From Meiothermus cerbereus DSM 11376 (GTDB lineage: Bacteria; Deinococcota; Deinococci; Deinococcales; Thermaceae): DNA of 64,000 bases. Made by a program: the position numbers and the translations under genes. Each line of letters begins with the position of its first letter. The stretch's first letter is position 1. This document shows, in pieces, positions 16,834-26,630 of the stretch. The notes beneath the pieces are model-generated. The model was not told where the DNA came from and ran no database searches. It saw only the letters and a list, made by a program, of their open reading frames with translations. The stretch lies in the NCBI RefSeq assembly GCF_000620065.1, contig NZ_JHVI01000001.1, forward strand, positions 1 through 64,000. Reading direction: 5' to 3'.

Positions 16834-18081
16834 GTGCTGGCGTTGGCCTTATTGCGCGACCCCAAATACCGCACTTACTGGATTGCGCTGTTTCTTTCCC
16901 AGATGGGCACCTGGATGCAGGCGGCCACCCAGGGCTGGCTGGTGCTCGAGCTCACTGGCAGTGCCGAGCGGCTGGGTCTGGTGGTAGCGCTACAGTTTTT
17001 GCCCTCTTTGCTTTTCTCGATACCCGCAGGGGTGCTCTCCGATCGCTATAGCCGCCGCAACCTGCTTTTCATAACCCAGGGCGGCATGGCCATGCTGGCT
17101 TTTGGCATGTTTGCACTCATTGCCAGTGGGCTGGTGCGCTACGAGCACGTGCTGGTGTTTGCTTTTCTATACGGCATCTTCAATGCCGCCGACCTGCCGG
17201 TGCGGCAAGCTTTCACCGTGGAGCTAGCGGGCAAAGAACGCTACCCGGGTGCCATCGCGCTTAACTCCTTTGGCTTCAATACCTCGAGGTTGGTAGGGCC
17301 CGCTTTAGCCGGGTTGCTGATTGCAGGTTTGGGCCTTTCCTGGAGCTACCTGGCCAACGCACTCTCCTTTTTTCCATTAATTCTGGTGTTGTTTAGTGTG
17401 CCCAACTCGAGGCTCGAGGCCCGGCGCGACGGGGTCATAAAGGAAGCCCTCGAGGGCATGCGCTTTGTATGGGGGCATCCGCTGGTGCGGCAGGTGGTGG
17501 TGCTGGTGGGCCTCACCAGCCTGCTGGGCATGAACTTTCAAACCATCGTGCCGGCCTACGCAAGGCTCGAGCTAAAACTCGACGCCCAGGGCTTTGGCTT
17601 CTTGATGTCAGCGGTAGGACTGGGCTCCATCGTGGCGGCCCTGATGCAGGCCCTTGCTTCCCGGGCCCGGCCCTTGCGGGCTGTGCTGGGCAGTGCTTTG
17701 CTGGGTTTGGCGCTTATCGCCCTGGCCCTACCTCTGCCCACCGGCTGGGTGGCCTTCACTTTTGGCCTAGCTGGGCTGGGCATGATTACCACCCTGATAA
17801 ACTCCAACACCACCGTGCAACTGCTGGCCCCCGACCGCATCCGAGGCCGGGTGATGTCGGTTTATTCTATGGTTTTATTGGGCTCCGGCCCGCTGGGGGC
17901 CTATATTTCTGGTTGGCTGATAGACACCCTGGGGGCCCGCTTCGGTGTGGCCACCATGGGCCTGCTCACCCTTTTGGCCGCCCTCTGGATGATCCGGCTT
18001 CCCTGGCCCAAAGTACTAACCCCTGCGCCAGCCCCTAAAGTTGAGCCGCCCATACCACCTCCCCAGGTTGCCTCAGACTGA
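16834..18081 (+). CDS. MFS exporter (MFS_3/EntS-like)
   Basis: 415 aa with about 12 membrane segments. The N-terminus (LRDPKYRTYWIALFLSQMGTWMQ) and the loop PAGVLSDRYSRRNLL are typical of MFS_3 efflux carriers; a second conserved loop is LAPDRIRGRVMSVYSM. The C-terminal tail is proline-rich (APAPKVEPPIPPPQ). Such proteins export drugs, siderophores or metabolites. The GTG start is fixed by the leaderless promoter. The palindrome upstream implies induction by a small molecule through a TetR repressor encoded elsewhere. Confidence 0.88.
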   Translation: MLALALLRDPKYRTYWIALFLSQMGTWMQAATQGWLVLELTGSAERLGLVVALQFLPSLLFSIPAGVLSDRYSRRNLLFITQGGMAMLAFGMFALIASGLVRYEHVLVFAFLYGIFNAADLPVRQAFTVELAGKERYPGAIALNSFGFNTSRLVGPALAGLLIAGLGLSWSYLANALSFFPLILVLFSVPNSRLEARRDGVIKEALEGMRFVWGHPLVRQVVVLVGLTSLLGMNFQTIVPAYARLELKLDAQGFGFLMSAVGLGSIVAALMQALASRARPLRAVLGSALLGLALIALALPLPTGWVAFTFGLAGLGMITTLINSNTTVQLLAPDRIRGRVMSVYSMVLLGSGPLGAYISGWLIDTLGARFGVATMGLLTLLAALWMIRLPWPKVLTPAPAPKVEPPIPPPQVASD

Positions 18082-18092
18082 CCTGGCCCGAG

Positions 18093-18098
18093 TATTCT
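18093..18098 (+). promoter_or_regulatory. Leaderless -10 box (TATTCT)
   Basis: TATTCT ends 7 nt before the ATG at 18106. There is no Shine-Dalgarno. Confidence 0.5.
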
Positions 18099-18105
18099 GT
18101 GCAAG

Positions 18106-18954
18106 ATGGAGATTGTTCCGGCCCTCGAGGCCCGCTATCGGATGCGACTTACTCCGCTGGTGGGCGGCGCTGAAGCCCGTACCTTTGCGGGGGATGGGCT
18201 GGTTTTCAAGGTTTATCCGCCCCAAGCTTCTCAGCCCGGTGGCATTTATGCCGCGCGGCTCGAGGCCCTCAACATGACCAAAGCCGGGCTGGGCGAGTGG
18301 GTGGTGGAAGCCTACAGCCTGGAGCAATACGGCATCCTGGTCACCCGGCGTTACCCTGGGGCAAACTTCACCCCCGAGCGCTTTAGCCAGGCTGCCCTGG
18401 ACGAACTGGCACAGTTTTTTGTCCGCCTTCATGCCATCCAGGAGCCTGGGGTGGTCAGTCGCTCGCGCCTACAAGACCGCCTGCGCCAGTTTGGCAGCAC
18501 CCTGCACGACCTGCCCCAGGCCCAGCAGCTGGTCGGCTGGCTCTGGCAACACCTCGAGGAGATCGCCGGAACGCCCCAGGCTTTCTGCCACCGCGACCCT
18601 CATGCCGGCAACATTCTTCTGAAGCACCCAGAAGCCCACGGGGTACCAGAGGCCTTGGTCGTGGATTGGATTCGCGCCCAGGCCGACGACCCTGCTCGCG
18701 ACCTGGCTATCCTGACCACCGGAACCCTGGCCATGCTGGGGGAAGAGCAGGCTTTGGCGTCTCTGCAGCACATTGTGGCCCACTACCCTGAGCCCAACGC
18801 CCTTTGGCGCCGATTACGCTTCTGGATACCCCTCACCTACCTGCACGATATGCACTGGTTCCGCACCAAAGAACCATCGGGTTTCGAGGCTGCAGTAGCC
18901 GAAAAAATGCCCAAAGCGCTGAGGTTTTATCAAAAAAAGCTCGAGCTGGCCTGA
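18106..18954 (+). CDS. APH-like phosphotransferase (choline/aminoglycoside kinase fold)
   Basis: 282 aa. The catalytic loop FCHRDPHAGNILL (about 163-175) and the metal-binding segment VVDWIRAQADDPARDLA (about 184-200) identify the APH/choline-kinase superfamily. The N-terminal lobe has GGAEARTFAGDGLVFKVY, with the ATP-binding Lys in VFKVY. The usual HGD motif reads HRD here, as in some sugar and homoserine kinases of the fold. No thrB gene is in the window although hom and thrC are; a ThrB2-like role is conceivable but unsupported. The substrate cannot be told. Confidence 0.75.
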   Translation: MEIVPALEARYRMRLTPLVGGAEARTFAGDGLVFKVYPPQASQPGGIYAARLEALNMTKAGLGEWVVEAYSLEQYGILVTRRYPGANFTPERFSQAALDELAQFFVRLHAIQEPGVVSRSRLQDRLRQFGSTLHDLPQAQQLVGWLWQHLEEIAGTPQAFCHRDPHAGNILLKHPEAHGVPEALVVDWIRAQADDPARDLAILTTGTLAMLGEEQALASLQHIVAHYPEPNALWRRLRFWIPLTYLHDMHWFRTKEPSGFEAAVAEKMPKALRFYQKKLELA

Positions 18955-19010
18955 ACAGCAGGTTGTGGGTGGTATTCAAATCACATTCACGTTTGCCCGC
19001 TAACAAGTAG

Positions 19011-19658
<648 letters not shown>

Positions 19659-19704
19659 GGCTATCCCATTCCTCACCCAAACACTCTAAGCTAGGGGAAT
19701 TGGG

Positions 19705-20829
19705 ATGAGCGAGTTTCTGAAGTCGATCGGCATAGCCAACCCAAGCGGCTCGGGCTGGCTCATTGTGGTATTTACGTTTATAGTGGCCTGGGTAGTAACC
19801 TGGCGGTTTATGCCCCGGGTACGGCAGTTTGCCCTCAAGGTTGGCTGGGCAGACCAGCCCAACGCCCGCCGTCTGAACAAGGAGCCCTTGCCCAACGCCG
19901 GGGGATTGGCGATTTTTGCCGGGGTGGTTGCCGCCCTGATTGTAGCCACTACCCTTCGCCCAATCCTGATCCAGGAAGTGCAGGTACAGGTACTGGCCAT
20001 CTTATTGGGCGGGGCTATTTTGGTGTTGGTTGGCTTTGTTGACGATCAGTTTGGTCTACCACCGCTATTTAGGCTTTTGGTGCAATTGCTCGCAGCCTTG
20101 TTGCTGGTGGCTGTAGACATTCGTTTCCATGCTGCTTTCGGCACCGCACTGGATCCTTTTTGGGGTATGGTCCTGACCATAGTATGGGTCATTGGCGTTA
20201 CCAACGCGGTCAATCTGATGGACGGCATAGACGGGCTAGCCGGCGGCATCGCTTTTATTACTGCCATGAGCCTGCTGGCTGTCTCGGCCCAGAATCCGCA
20301 CTGGGCCGCTGCCACCCTGGTGCTGGCCGCACTCGGGGGAGCTGCTCTGGGATTTTTGCGGCACAACTTTTACCCTTCGCGCATCATCATGGGCGATGCT
20401 GGAGCCTACTTTTTTGGCTATGTTCTGGCCGCAACAGCCCTGCTGGGCAGCCTGAAAGTTGCTACGGTATTTTCGCTTGTTCCCATAGCGCTGTTTCTGC
20501 TGTTGCCCATTCTGGATACCACCCAGGTTTTCATCCGTCGTCTTTTTAGAAAGCAAAACCCCCTGTCTACACCCGGTAAAGACCACATCCATCACCAGCT
20601 TTTAGCCCGAGGCTTCTCTCAGCGTCGCACCACCGTCATACTTTGGATAGCGACCCTGGTATTGAACCTGGTAGCCATGTGGGTTCAAGGGGTGAACCCG
20701 CTGGTCATAGGGGTTACCGCCACTGGGATTGCATCCCTGCTTGGGTTTACTGTATGGCGCAGGCTTCGGGCAGTCTGGAAGGAAGCCGCGCAAGTCAAGG
20801 TCAACCCCAGCCAGATACCCCCGGTGTAA
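19705..20829 (+). CDS. WecA/TagO-type undecaprenyl-phosphate sugar-1-phosphate transferase
   Basis: 374 aa with about 10-11 membrane helices. It joins a UDP-HexNAc sugar phosphate to the lipid carrier, the first step of envelope polysaccharide synthesis. Signatures: [18 protein letters not shown] near the N-terminus, [32 protein letters not shown], and KDHIHHQLL. The HIHH motif separates WecA/TagO from MraY. The exact sugar is not readable. AGGGGA lies upstream of the ATG. The DegT aminotransferase and C-methyltransferase elsewhere in the window could serve the same polysaccharide. Confidence 0.9.
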   Translation: MSEFLKSIGIANPSGSGWLIVVFTFIVAWVVTWRFMPRVRQFALKVGWADQPNARRLNKEPLPNAGGLAIFAGVVAALIVATTLRPILIQEVQVQVLAILLGGAILVLVGFVDDQFGLPPLFRLLVQLLAALLLVAVDIRFHAAFGTALDPFWGMVLTIVWVIGVTNAVNLMDGIDGLAGGIAFITAMSLLAVSAQNPHWAAATLVLAALGGAALGFLRHNFYPSRIIMGDAGAYFFGYVLAATALLGSLKVATVFSLVPIALFLLLPILDTTQVFIRRLFRKQNPLSTPGKDHIHHQLLARGFSQRRTTVILWIATLVLNLVAMWVQGVNPLVIGVTATGIASLLGFTVWRRLRAVWKEAAQVKVNPSQIPPV

Positions 20830-20921
20830 ACCCTCTCCCATACCGGGCCAAAGCGATTACAGGCTCGAGCCATGCCTTCCAACAGGGAAGCGTCAACTTA
20901 TACATGTAGATGCCAGCCTTG

Positions 20922-21052
20922 TCATACCGGATTCAAAAAGATACTCTTCAAACAAAAAACATCAAGGGGCTATCTTTTTGAATCCTAGAGCACTCCCTTC
21001 GGTCGGGTTAGTTCGTCACCGTTCGGCGACGAACTAACCGAATCTGGTATCA
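20922..21052. repeat. Hairpin repeat (TGATRCCRGATT family), long copy
   Basis: It begins TCATACCGGATTCAAAAAG and ends AATCTGGTATCA, so the ends are inverted repeats. Inside are a 15-bp perfect inverted repeat (GGATTCAAAAAGATA at 20929-20943 with TATCTTTTTGAATCC at 20971-20985) and a hairpin (21006-21039) with loop GTTC. A related copy lies at 52989-53073. Confidence 0.75.
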
Positions 21053-21129
21053 TAAGGCTGGGGCCCCACCCGAAATGTTGGCAGGGGGTTTTCGTGCAGC
21101 GGCAAAAACAGCGAAGACCGCAATAACAT

Positions 21130-21270
21130 TCCCCCATCCATCGTGTCCCTAGGGTGGAGCAGATTGCCTTTGGAAAAGGTAAAATCCCCCTTAGCAGGAG
21201 GATCGTTCCCACGGTTACGCCTTAGGCCTTGGCCAGCGCGTTTCTGGCCCGGTCGGCCATCTGGTAGCGC
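21130..21270 (-). pseudogene. Decayed duplicate of the 22991-23133 junction
   Basis: This stretch aligns with 22991-23133. It holds the first codons of the transporter (ATGGATGGGGGAATG on the minus strand), the spacer with a degenerate terminator, and the last 14 codons of the small conserved gene (YQMADRARNALAKA then TAA). Both gene bodies are missing. It is best read as the remains of a tandem duplication. Confidence 0.65.
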
Positions 21271-21274
21271 CCTT

Positions 21275-21380
21275 TATCGCGCTCTTCACAGCCGTTGCCT
21301 CCCATCCGGGAGGCAACTGTGCTGTTCTGGACTCAGCAATTGGGTTTCGGGTGGCTCAGTAGATGTGAAGAGCACTCTAG
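21275..21380. repeat. Stop-codon repeat (TATCGC...CTAG family), full copy 1
   Basis: 106 bp, the same length as the copy at 33671-33776 and similar throughout. The ends GCTCTTCACA and TGTGAAGAGC are inverted repeats. The middle hairpin GTTGCCTCCC-ATCC-GGGAGGCAAC (21294-21317) has a perfect 10-bp stem. The last four bases, CTAG, carry the TAG stop of the AspT-like gene. Confidence 0.8.
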
Positions 21381-22984
21381 CCACCCAGCAGCAACAACTG
21401 CACCAGCAGTATCTTGAGCAGCATCGCGAAGGGGTAGACGGTGGCATAGCCGAGGTTGGGCCGGTCGTTGGCAGTTTTTTCCAAGGCAAAAGCCAGCACC
21501 GCCGGCTGGGTCTGAAGCCCTGCCAACACGCCCCCTAACACATCCAGTGGAATCTTGAGCCAGCGGTAGCCAATCCATAGAGTTAGCAGGGCCGCCCCCA
21601 GCGTAATCGCGGCCCCGATAAAAAAGAGCTTCAGGCCTTCGCCCTGGGTCAGGGTCTGCACAAAGGCATAGCCCGAGCGGGTGCCAATCCCGGCCAGGAA
21701 CAAGATGAGTCCGAGCTGGCGCAGAGTTAGGTTGGCGCTAAAGGGAATCTGCCACAGGATGGGGCCGGTGCGCCCCAGGGCACCCAGCAGAAGGCCCACC
21801 ACCAGCGGCCCGCCGGCAAAACCCAGCTCAAAGGTCTGGCCCCCTGGCAAAGGAATAGGGAGGCTGCCCAGCAGCAAGCCTAGTGCAATCCCTAGACTGA
21901 AGCTGACCACATCTACCTCGGCCAGGGCCCGATATGAATCGCCCAGGTAGCGGCTCACCGCCCAAATACGGTCCTTGGGGCCCACCACCCGCACCCGGTC
22001 GCCAAGCTCGAGGACGGTCTCCTTGTCGGGCAAAAACTCTACCTCACCCCGGCGCACCCGGGTAATCACCACGCCAAAGCGTTGGGGTAGCTCGAGCTCG
22101 GCCAGGCTGCGCCCCGCAACCTCCCGGCTGCTCACAAAGACCCTGCGGAAATCTAAAGCGTGCCGGTCTTCTTCCAGCCGCTCCGGCACCACGACCCCCA
22201 GGGTTTCCACTACGCGCTTCAGTTCGCCGGCAGTGCCCACCACGCTCAGGCGATCACCCAGTTGCAACTCGGTATCGGAGGTGATGACCTGCTGTTTTCC
22301 ATCCCGTTGCAGACGTCCAAACACCACCCGCCACCGGTGCGCACGGGTCAGTTGTTCAACCGTCCAACCCACCACCTTGGCCTGGGTGACCTCTACAGTC
22401 TGGGAAACCAGGCCCTCTGCCTCGGCTGCTTGGGTTTTCTCCCGACGACCCCACCTGCGCCAGGCCAGGTGAAAAGCCAGCAGCATCCCGATGACACCCA
22501 TGGGATAGGCCACCGCATAGGCCGCCACCGGCAAGCCCTGCACTGCCTCGGCGGTCCCCCTTCCCTTCAGGGCTTCCAGGGCCGCTGCTAGGGCCGGGGT
22601 ATTGGTGAGTGCACCTGCAAATAAACCGGCCTTTAGGGCGCCATTCAGGCCAAATAGCGAACCAACCGCTGCTACCGCAATGGCCGCTACCCCTATCACC
22701 CCTACCACCAGCAGGTTATAACGCAGCCCGCGTTTGCCAAACGAAGCAAAAAACCCCGGCCCACTGGCCAGCGCAATGGTATAGACAAACAGCACCAGGC
22801 CGAACAGGTAGACAAAATCCGGCAGCTTGAGTTCAGGCGAGAGCGCCCCAAAAGCCAACCCCACAAACAGCACTGCCGAAACCCCTAGGCTGAAGCTCCC
22901 GATGCGAATTTGGCCCAGCAGATAGCCAACCGCAGCCACCAAAAACAGCAGCAACAAAGAGTTTTCCCTCAGCAGCTCGAGCAT
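21377..22984 (-). CDS. AspT/YidE-family transporter with two RCK-C domains
   Basis: 535 aa from ATG 22984 (GGAGG just upstream); ATG 23005 would add MMDGGGG. Two homologous membrane halves, about five helices each (ALTNTPALAAALEAL in the first, GGVLAGLQTQPAVLAFALEK in the second), flank two soluble TrkA-C/RCK-C domains (about 190-355, each with a LGDRLSVVG or LGDRVRVVG step). This is the plan of aspartate:alanine exchangers and YidE/YbjL proteins. The substrate is unknown. Its TAG stop lies in a dispersed repeat, and its 5' junction is duplicated at 21130-21270. Confidence 0.85.
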   Translation of the reverse strand: MLELLRENSLLLLFLVAAVGYLLGQIRIGSFSLGVSAVLFVGLAFGALSPELKLPDFVYLFGLVLFVYTIALASGPGFFASFGKRGLRYNLLVVGVIGVAAIAVAAVGSLFGLNGALKAGLFAGALTNTPALAAALEALKGRGTAEAVQGLPVAAYAVAYPMGVIGMLLAFHLAWRRWGRREKTQAAEAEGLVSQTVEVTQAKVVGWTVEQLTRAHRWRVVFGRLQRDGKQQVITSDTELQLGDRLSVVGTAGELKRVVETLGVVVPERLEEDRHALDFRRVFVSSREVAGRSLAELELPQRFGVVITRVRRGEVEFLPDKETVLELGDRVRVVGPKDRIWAVSRYLGDSYRALAEVDVVSFSLGIALGLLLGSLPIPLPGGQTFELGFAGGPLVVGLLLGALGRTGPILWQIPFSANLTLRQLGLILFLAGIGTRSGYAFVQTLTQGEGLKLFFIGAAITLGAALLTLWIGYRWLKIPLDVLGGVLAGLQTQPAVLAFALEKTANDRPNLGYATVYPFAMLLKILLVQLLLLGG

Positions 22985-23043
22985 CCCGCCTCCCCCATCC
23001 ATCATGCCCCTATGAAGCGGGACAGATTGCCCTTTGGGGAAAG

Positions 23044-23068
23044 GAAAATCCCCCTTGGCTGGGGGGAT
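23044..23068 (-). terminator. Terminator of the 134-aa gene
   Basis: On the minus strand AATCCCCC and GGGGGATT pair around a 7-nt loop and are followed by TTTCC. It lies about 20 bases past the stop at 23087. Confidence 0.7.
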
Positions 23069-23086
23069 TGTGCCAAAAATAGCACT

Positions 23087-23491
23087 TTATGCCTTGGCCA
23101 GTGCGGTTTTGGCCCGGTCGGCCATCTGGTATAGCTTTTCTTTGGTAACGGGGAACTTGCCCTCGAGAACCAGCCCTTTGCCATCCTCCCAGTGGGCGTG
23201 GTAGTGGATATGCCCACCCGGAACCCGGAAAGCCACATGCTTGAGCTTGGCATGGCGGGGCGAGACCGAGGCAAAGAAGAACGGTTCTCCCCGCTCGTCC
23301 GAAAGCGAAACCGCCATCATGGTGGTGGGCAGTTCGTAAGGGCGCTCCATGCGGTAGATGAAGTCGGGGAAATCGGATTCCTTGGAAAACTGCACGCCTT
23401 TCTCGGTGGCGTACTCCTTCATCCACTCGATAACCTGCACCCAGGCCTGGTAAAGCATCTCGTCATGGTGATGGTCGTGAGCAGCGCTCAT
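23087..23491 (-). CDS. Conserved hypothetical protein, His-rich N-terminus
   Basis: 134 aa. It begins MSAAHDHHHDEMLYQAW and has a compact alpha/beta body with PGGHIHYHAHWEDGKG (about 95-110), so it carries two His clusters that could bind a metal. I do not recognise the family. TAAACT ends 7 nt before the ATG, so it is probably leaderless. A fragment of a second copy of its 3' end survives at 21234-21270. Confidence 0.7.
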   Translation of the reverse strand: MSAAHDHHHDEMLYQAWVQVIEWMKEYATEKGVQFSKESDFPDFIYRMERPYELPTTMMAVSLSDERGEPFFFASVSPRHAKLKHVAFRVPGGHIHYHAHWEDGKGLVLEGKFPVTKEKLYQMADRAKTALAKA

Positions 23492-23498
23492 GGCTTTT

Positions 23499-23504
23499 AG
23501 TTTA
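23499..23504 (-). promoter_or_regulatory. Leaderless -10 box (TAAACT, minus strand)
   Basis: TAAACT on the minus strand ends 7 nt before the ATG at 23491. Confidence 0.5.
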
Positions 23505-23663
23505 TCGGTTTGGGGTGATAAAGTCTAAAGAACGCCCAAAACCCCCCAAAATGTCTTAGACGGAGTTGGCTTTTTAACCGACAGATACTGAGGGGCGGGC
23601 CCCCAGCCAGGATTGGCACCAGGTCACACTGGCTGCATGAGGGTGTACTAGGATAGGGTTCAG

Positions 23664-25463
23664 ATGCGGCTGGAAGACTTGCCCCCGCTACCCGAAACAC
23701 CGGGGGTCTACTTGTGGAAAACCGGCGAGGCTATCATCTACGTGGGCAAGGCCAAAAACCTCAAAGCCCGCGTAACCAGCTATTTTCATGGCGAGGGCAA
23801 GAGCCTGCGCATCTGCCAGGAAGCCACCCACCTCGACTTTATCGTGGTGCGCGACGAGGTAGAAGCCCTGCTCTTGGAAGCCAACCTGATCAAGCACCAC
23901 CGCCCTCACTACAACGTCCTGATGAAGGACGATAAGCACTACCCCTTCCTGAAGCTCACCCGCGAGGAGTGGCCCATGCTGATGGTGGTGCGGCGGGTGG
24001 AGGACGATGGGGCCCGCTACTGGGGGCCATTTCCCGAGGCTTCGGCAGTGCGGCGCATCAAGCGCCTGGTGGATCGCTTTTTCCCTTTGCGCCAGAACTC
24101 AGGCTACCCCTTCAAAAAAAGGCGCTACCCCTGCCTTAACTACTCGATGGGGCGCTGTCTGGCCCCCTGCGTGGGCAAAGCTGACCCAGAGCAGTACCGC
24201 ATAGCCGTGCAGCAGGTAGAAAATCTGCTGGATGGCAAGATGGAGGCCCTATACGAAAGCCTGGAAAAGCAGATGCGGGCCGCGGCTCAAAACCAGGATT
24301 TCGAGCGGGCGGCTGAAATACGCGATCAGATAAGCGCTGTACAGAGTTTTTTTGGTACTGCTCAGCAGGCCTACGACCCCGATCTGGGCGACCTGGACTT
24401 TCTGGGCTTTGCCCGGGCGGGCGATTATGCCCTCTTGCAGCACTACCAGGTGCGCGGGGGCCAGATCTTGGGGCGCATCAGCCGCTTCGTGGAGGGGGTA
24501 AAGGAGGCCAGCGATGCGGAGTTGCTGGAAGCCTTCCTGCGCGACTACTACCTCGAGGCCACCCCGCTGCCCCCGCTGGTGCTCTTGCCCTTCGAACTGG
24601 AAGCCCAGGAAGCTTTCTCGGCCTTCTTGAGTTCCAAAGGGCGCAAGGTGGAGGTGCGCATCCCCCAGCGCGGCGACAAGACCCGGCTGATCGAGCTAGC
24701 CCAGCACAACGCCCAGACCGCCTTGCAAACCGAACTCAAGCTTCTGGAGCGCAAAGGCGACCACCCCGGCCTCAAGGGGCTGATGGAGGTGCTGGGGCTT
24801 TCCCGCCGCCCTTATCGCATCGAGGGCTACGACATCTCGAACCTGCTGGGCGATAGCGTGGTGGGCTCCATCACGGTCTTCGAGGGGGGTCGGCCCAAAA
24901 AAGCCGAGTACCGCCGCATCAAAATCAGGGGCCTGCAGCAGCCCGACGACTTTTTCTCGATGGAACAAACCATCCTCCGGCGCTTCACCGGCAGCCTGGC
25001 CCAGCAGATGCCCATCCCCGATCTGATCCTGGTGGACGGGGGCCTAGGCCAGGTGCGGGCCGCGCAGAAAGCACTCAAGCAGGCCGGACTGGAGATCCCG
25101 CTGGTGGGGCTGGCCAAGCGCGAGGAGACCCTGGTGCTGCCCGACGGCAAGACCATCGCCCTTCCCCAGAGCCATCCAGCCTTGCAGCTCCTGATTTACC
25201 AGCGCGATGAAACCCACCGCAATGGCCTCGAGTTCCACCGCAAGCTACGCAACCAAAAAGCCCTCAAAAGCATCTTCGACGACATCAAGGGCATTGGCCC
25301 GGCCCGCAAGCTGGCCCTGATGAACCATTTCTCCACCCTGGAGGAACTGAAGGCCATGAGCGTGGAGGAGCTGGCCCGGCTGCCGGGCCTCGACAAGCGC
25401 AGCGCACAGGCGGTTCTGAAGGCGCTGGGCGTAGCCACCGCTTCTCAGGGGTCATCTGTTTGA
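23664..25463 (+). CDS. uvrC: Excinuclease ABC subunit C
   Basis: 599 aa, full length. UvrC makes both cuts beside a DNA lesion after UvrA and UvrB load. The GIY-YIG nuclease domain starts PGVYLWKTGEAIIYVGKAKNLKARV (about 13-40 in pattern). The UvrB-binding UVR motif reads LEKQMRAAAQNQDFERAAEIRDQI. The RNase H-like 5' nuclease domain has YDISNLLGD and DLILVDGGLGQV, and two helix-hairpin-helix motifs end the protein (GIGPARKLALMNHF, LPGLDKRSAQAVL). A TAGGAT box lies 9 nt before the ATG. Confidence 0.97.
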   Translation: MRLEDLPPLPETPGVYLWKTGEAIIYVGKAKNLKARVTSYFHGEGKSLRICQEATHLDFIVVRDEVEALLLEANLIKHHRPHYNVLMKDDKHYPFLKLTREEWPMLMVVRRVEDDGARYWGPFPEASAVRRIKRLVDRFFPLRQNSGYPFKKRRYPCLNYSMGRCLAPCVGKADPEQYRIAVQQVENLLDGKMEALYESLEKQMRAAAQNQDFERAAEIRDQISAVQSFFGTAQQAYDPDLGDLDFLGFARAGDYALLQHYQVRGGQILGRISRFVEGVKEASDAELLEAFLRDYYLEATPLPPLVLLPFELEAQEAFSAFLSSKGRKVEVRIPQRGDKTRLIELAQHNAQTALQTELKLLERKGDHPGLKGLMEVLGLSRRPYRIEGYDISNLLGDSVVGSITVFEGGRPKKAEYRRIKIRGLQQPDDFFSMEQTILRRFTGSLAQQMPIPDLILVDGGLGQVRAAQKALKQAGLEIPLVGLAKREETLVLPDGKTIALPQSHPALQLLIYQRDETHRNGLEFHRKLRNQKALKSIFDDIKGIGPARKLALMNHFSTLEELKAMSVEELARLPGLDKRSAQAVLKALGVATASQGSSV

Positions 25464-25525
25464 GTCAGCTCGAGTCCTGACGGCTCCCTCCGCTAAGCAG
25501 ACTGGCATTCCCCTTTTCAACACGG

Positions 25526-25531
25526 TAGGCT
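25526..25531 (+). promoter_or_regulatory. Leaderless -10 box (TAGGCT)
   Basis: TAGGCT ends 7 nt before the ATG of hom at 25539. Confidence 0.5.
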
Positions 25532-25538
25532 TACGCCT

Positions 25539-26555
25539 ATGGAAACCGTGCGTGTGGCCCTGATGGGGGGCGGAACTGTCGGGAGCGCTTTTGCCCAGCT
25601 TTTACCTGCTCATCGGTCGCGCTTCAGGGCGCTGGACGTCGAGGTAGAGCTAACCCGGGTGCTGGTGCGCGACACCCAGAAAAGCCGCCCGGGTATTCCC
25701 GCTAGGCTTCTGACCAACAACCCCAAAGGCTTCCTCGAGGATGTGGACGTGCTGGTAGAAGTGGCGGGCGGCACCACCCTGGCCGGGGATCTGGTCTTGC
25801 AGGCGCTGGAGATGGGCCTGCCGGTGGTAACCGCCAACAAAGCCTTGCTGGCCGAGCGCTGGGGCGAACTGCGCGAATATGCCGAGGAAGGCAGCCTCTA
25901 CTACGAGGCCAGCGTGATGGCCGGAACACCCATCCTGGGCGCTCTGCAAAGCCTGTGGGGCAACCAAACCTTGGAGGTGCACGGCATCGTGAACGGCACC
26001 TGCAGCTACCTGATCCGGCGCATGGAGGAGGGTGCTACCTACGACCAGGCCTTCCAGGAAGCGGAACAACTGGGCTACCTGGAAGCAGACCCCAACCTGG
26101 ATGTGGGCGGCATTGACTCGGCCCACAAAATTTGCGTGCTGGGACGACTCACGGTAGACCCCGGGCTTTCCTGGAACAAGGTCTTACAGCGCACCCGGGG
26201 CATCCAGCACCTCACCCCTGAGCTGCTCCAGCAGGCCAGGGCCGAAGGCCACGCCATCAAGCTGGTGGCTAGCCTCTACCCCGAACAGGGCGAATGGGTG
26301 GCGGCGGTACGTCCAGTGCGCCTGCCCGAGTCGCACCCCCTGGTCAGCATGGGCAGCGGTCGTAACGCCCTGGTCTACAGGGGCGACCCGGTGGGGCAGT
26401 TGGTCTTCGCCGGGGCCGGGGCCGGTGGGGATGTAACGGCCAGTGCGGTGCTGGGCGATTTGTACCGGCTGCTGCTGGGCGCACCCGGCCACCTGCCCAT
26501 TCCGGACTCGGTTCCCACACCCCAGCAGCCGCTGGAGCAGCTCGAGGAGGTCTGA
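25539..26555 (+). CDS. hom: Homoserine dehydrogenase
   Basis: 338 aa. It reduces aspartate semialdehyde to homoserine for threonine and methionine. The NAD(P)-binding GGGTVGSAF motif stands at about 10-18. The catalytic domain has VVTANKALLAE, YYEASVMAGTPIL, NGTCSYLI and LGYLEADPNLDVGGIDSAHKICVL, with the catalytic Lys in HKI. It ends after the catalytic domain and lacks the ACT domain found in many longer enzymes, so feedback by threonine may be lost or exerted elsewhere. thrC follows 75 bp later. Confidence 0.95.
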   Translation: METVRVALMGGGTVGSAFAQLLPAHRSRFRALDVEVELTRVLVRDTQKSRPGIPARLLTNNPKGFLEDVDVLVEVAGGTTLAGDLVLQALEMGLPVVTANKALLAERWGELREYAEEGSLYYEASVMAGTPILGALQSLWGNQTLEVHGIVNGTCSYLIRRMEEGATYDQAFQEAEQLGYLEADPNLDVGGIDSAHKICVLGRLTVDPGLSWNKVLQRTRGIQHLTPELLQQARAEGHAIKLVASLYPEQGEWVAAVRPVRLPESHPLVSMGSGRNALVYRGDPVGQLVFAGAGAGGDVTASAVLGDLYRLLLGAPGHLPIPDSVPTPQQPLEQLEEV

Positions 26556-26630
26556 TGTAGAGCTCCCCCGAGTGCCATGTAGAAGCCCACAGTGCGAAAT
26601 GAGCACGCAGAGATGGTATAAGTACCCACT

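Larger units (their letters stand above)
20830..21376. other. Gene-free stretch made of repeats and remnants
   Basis: 547 bp without a credible gene. It holds the hairpin repeat at 20922-21052, a decayed duplicate at 21130-21270 and the stop-codon repeat starting at 21275. No promoter, tRNA or ORF was found in the rest. Confidence 0.7.
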
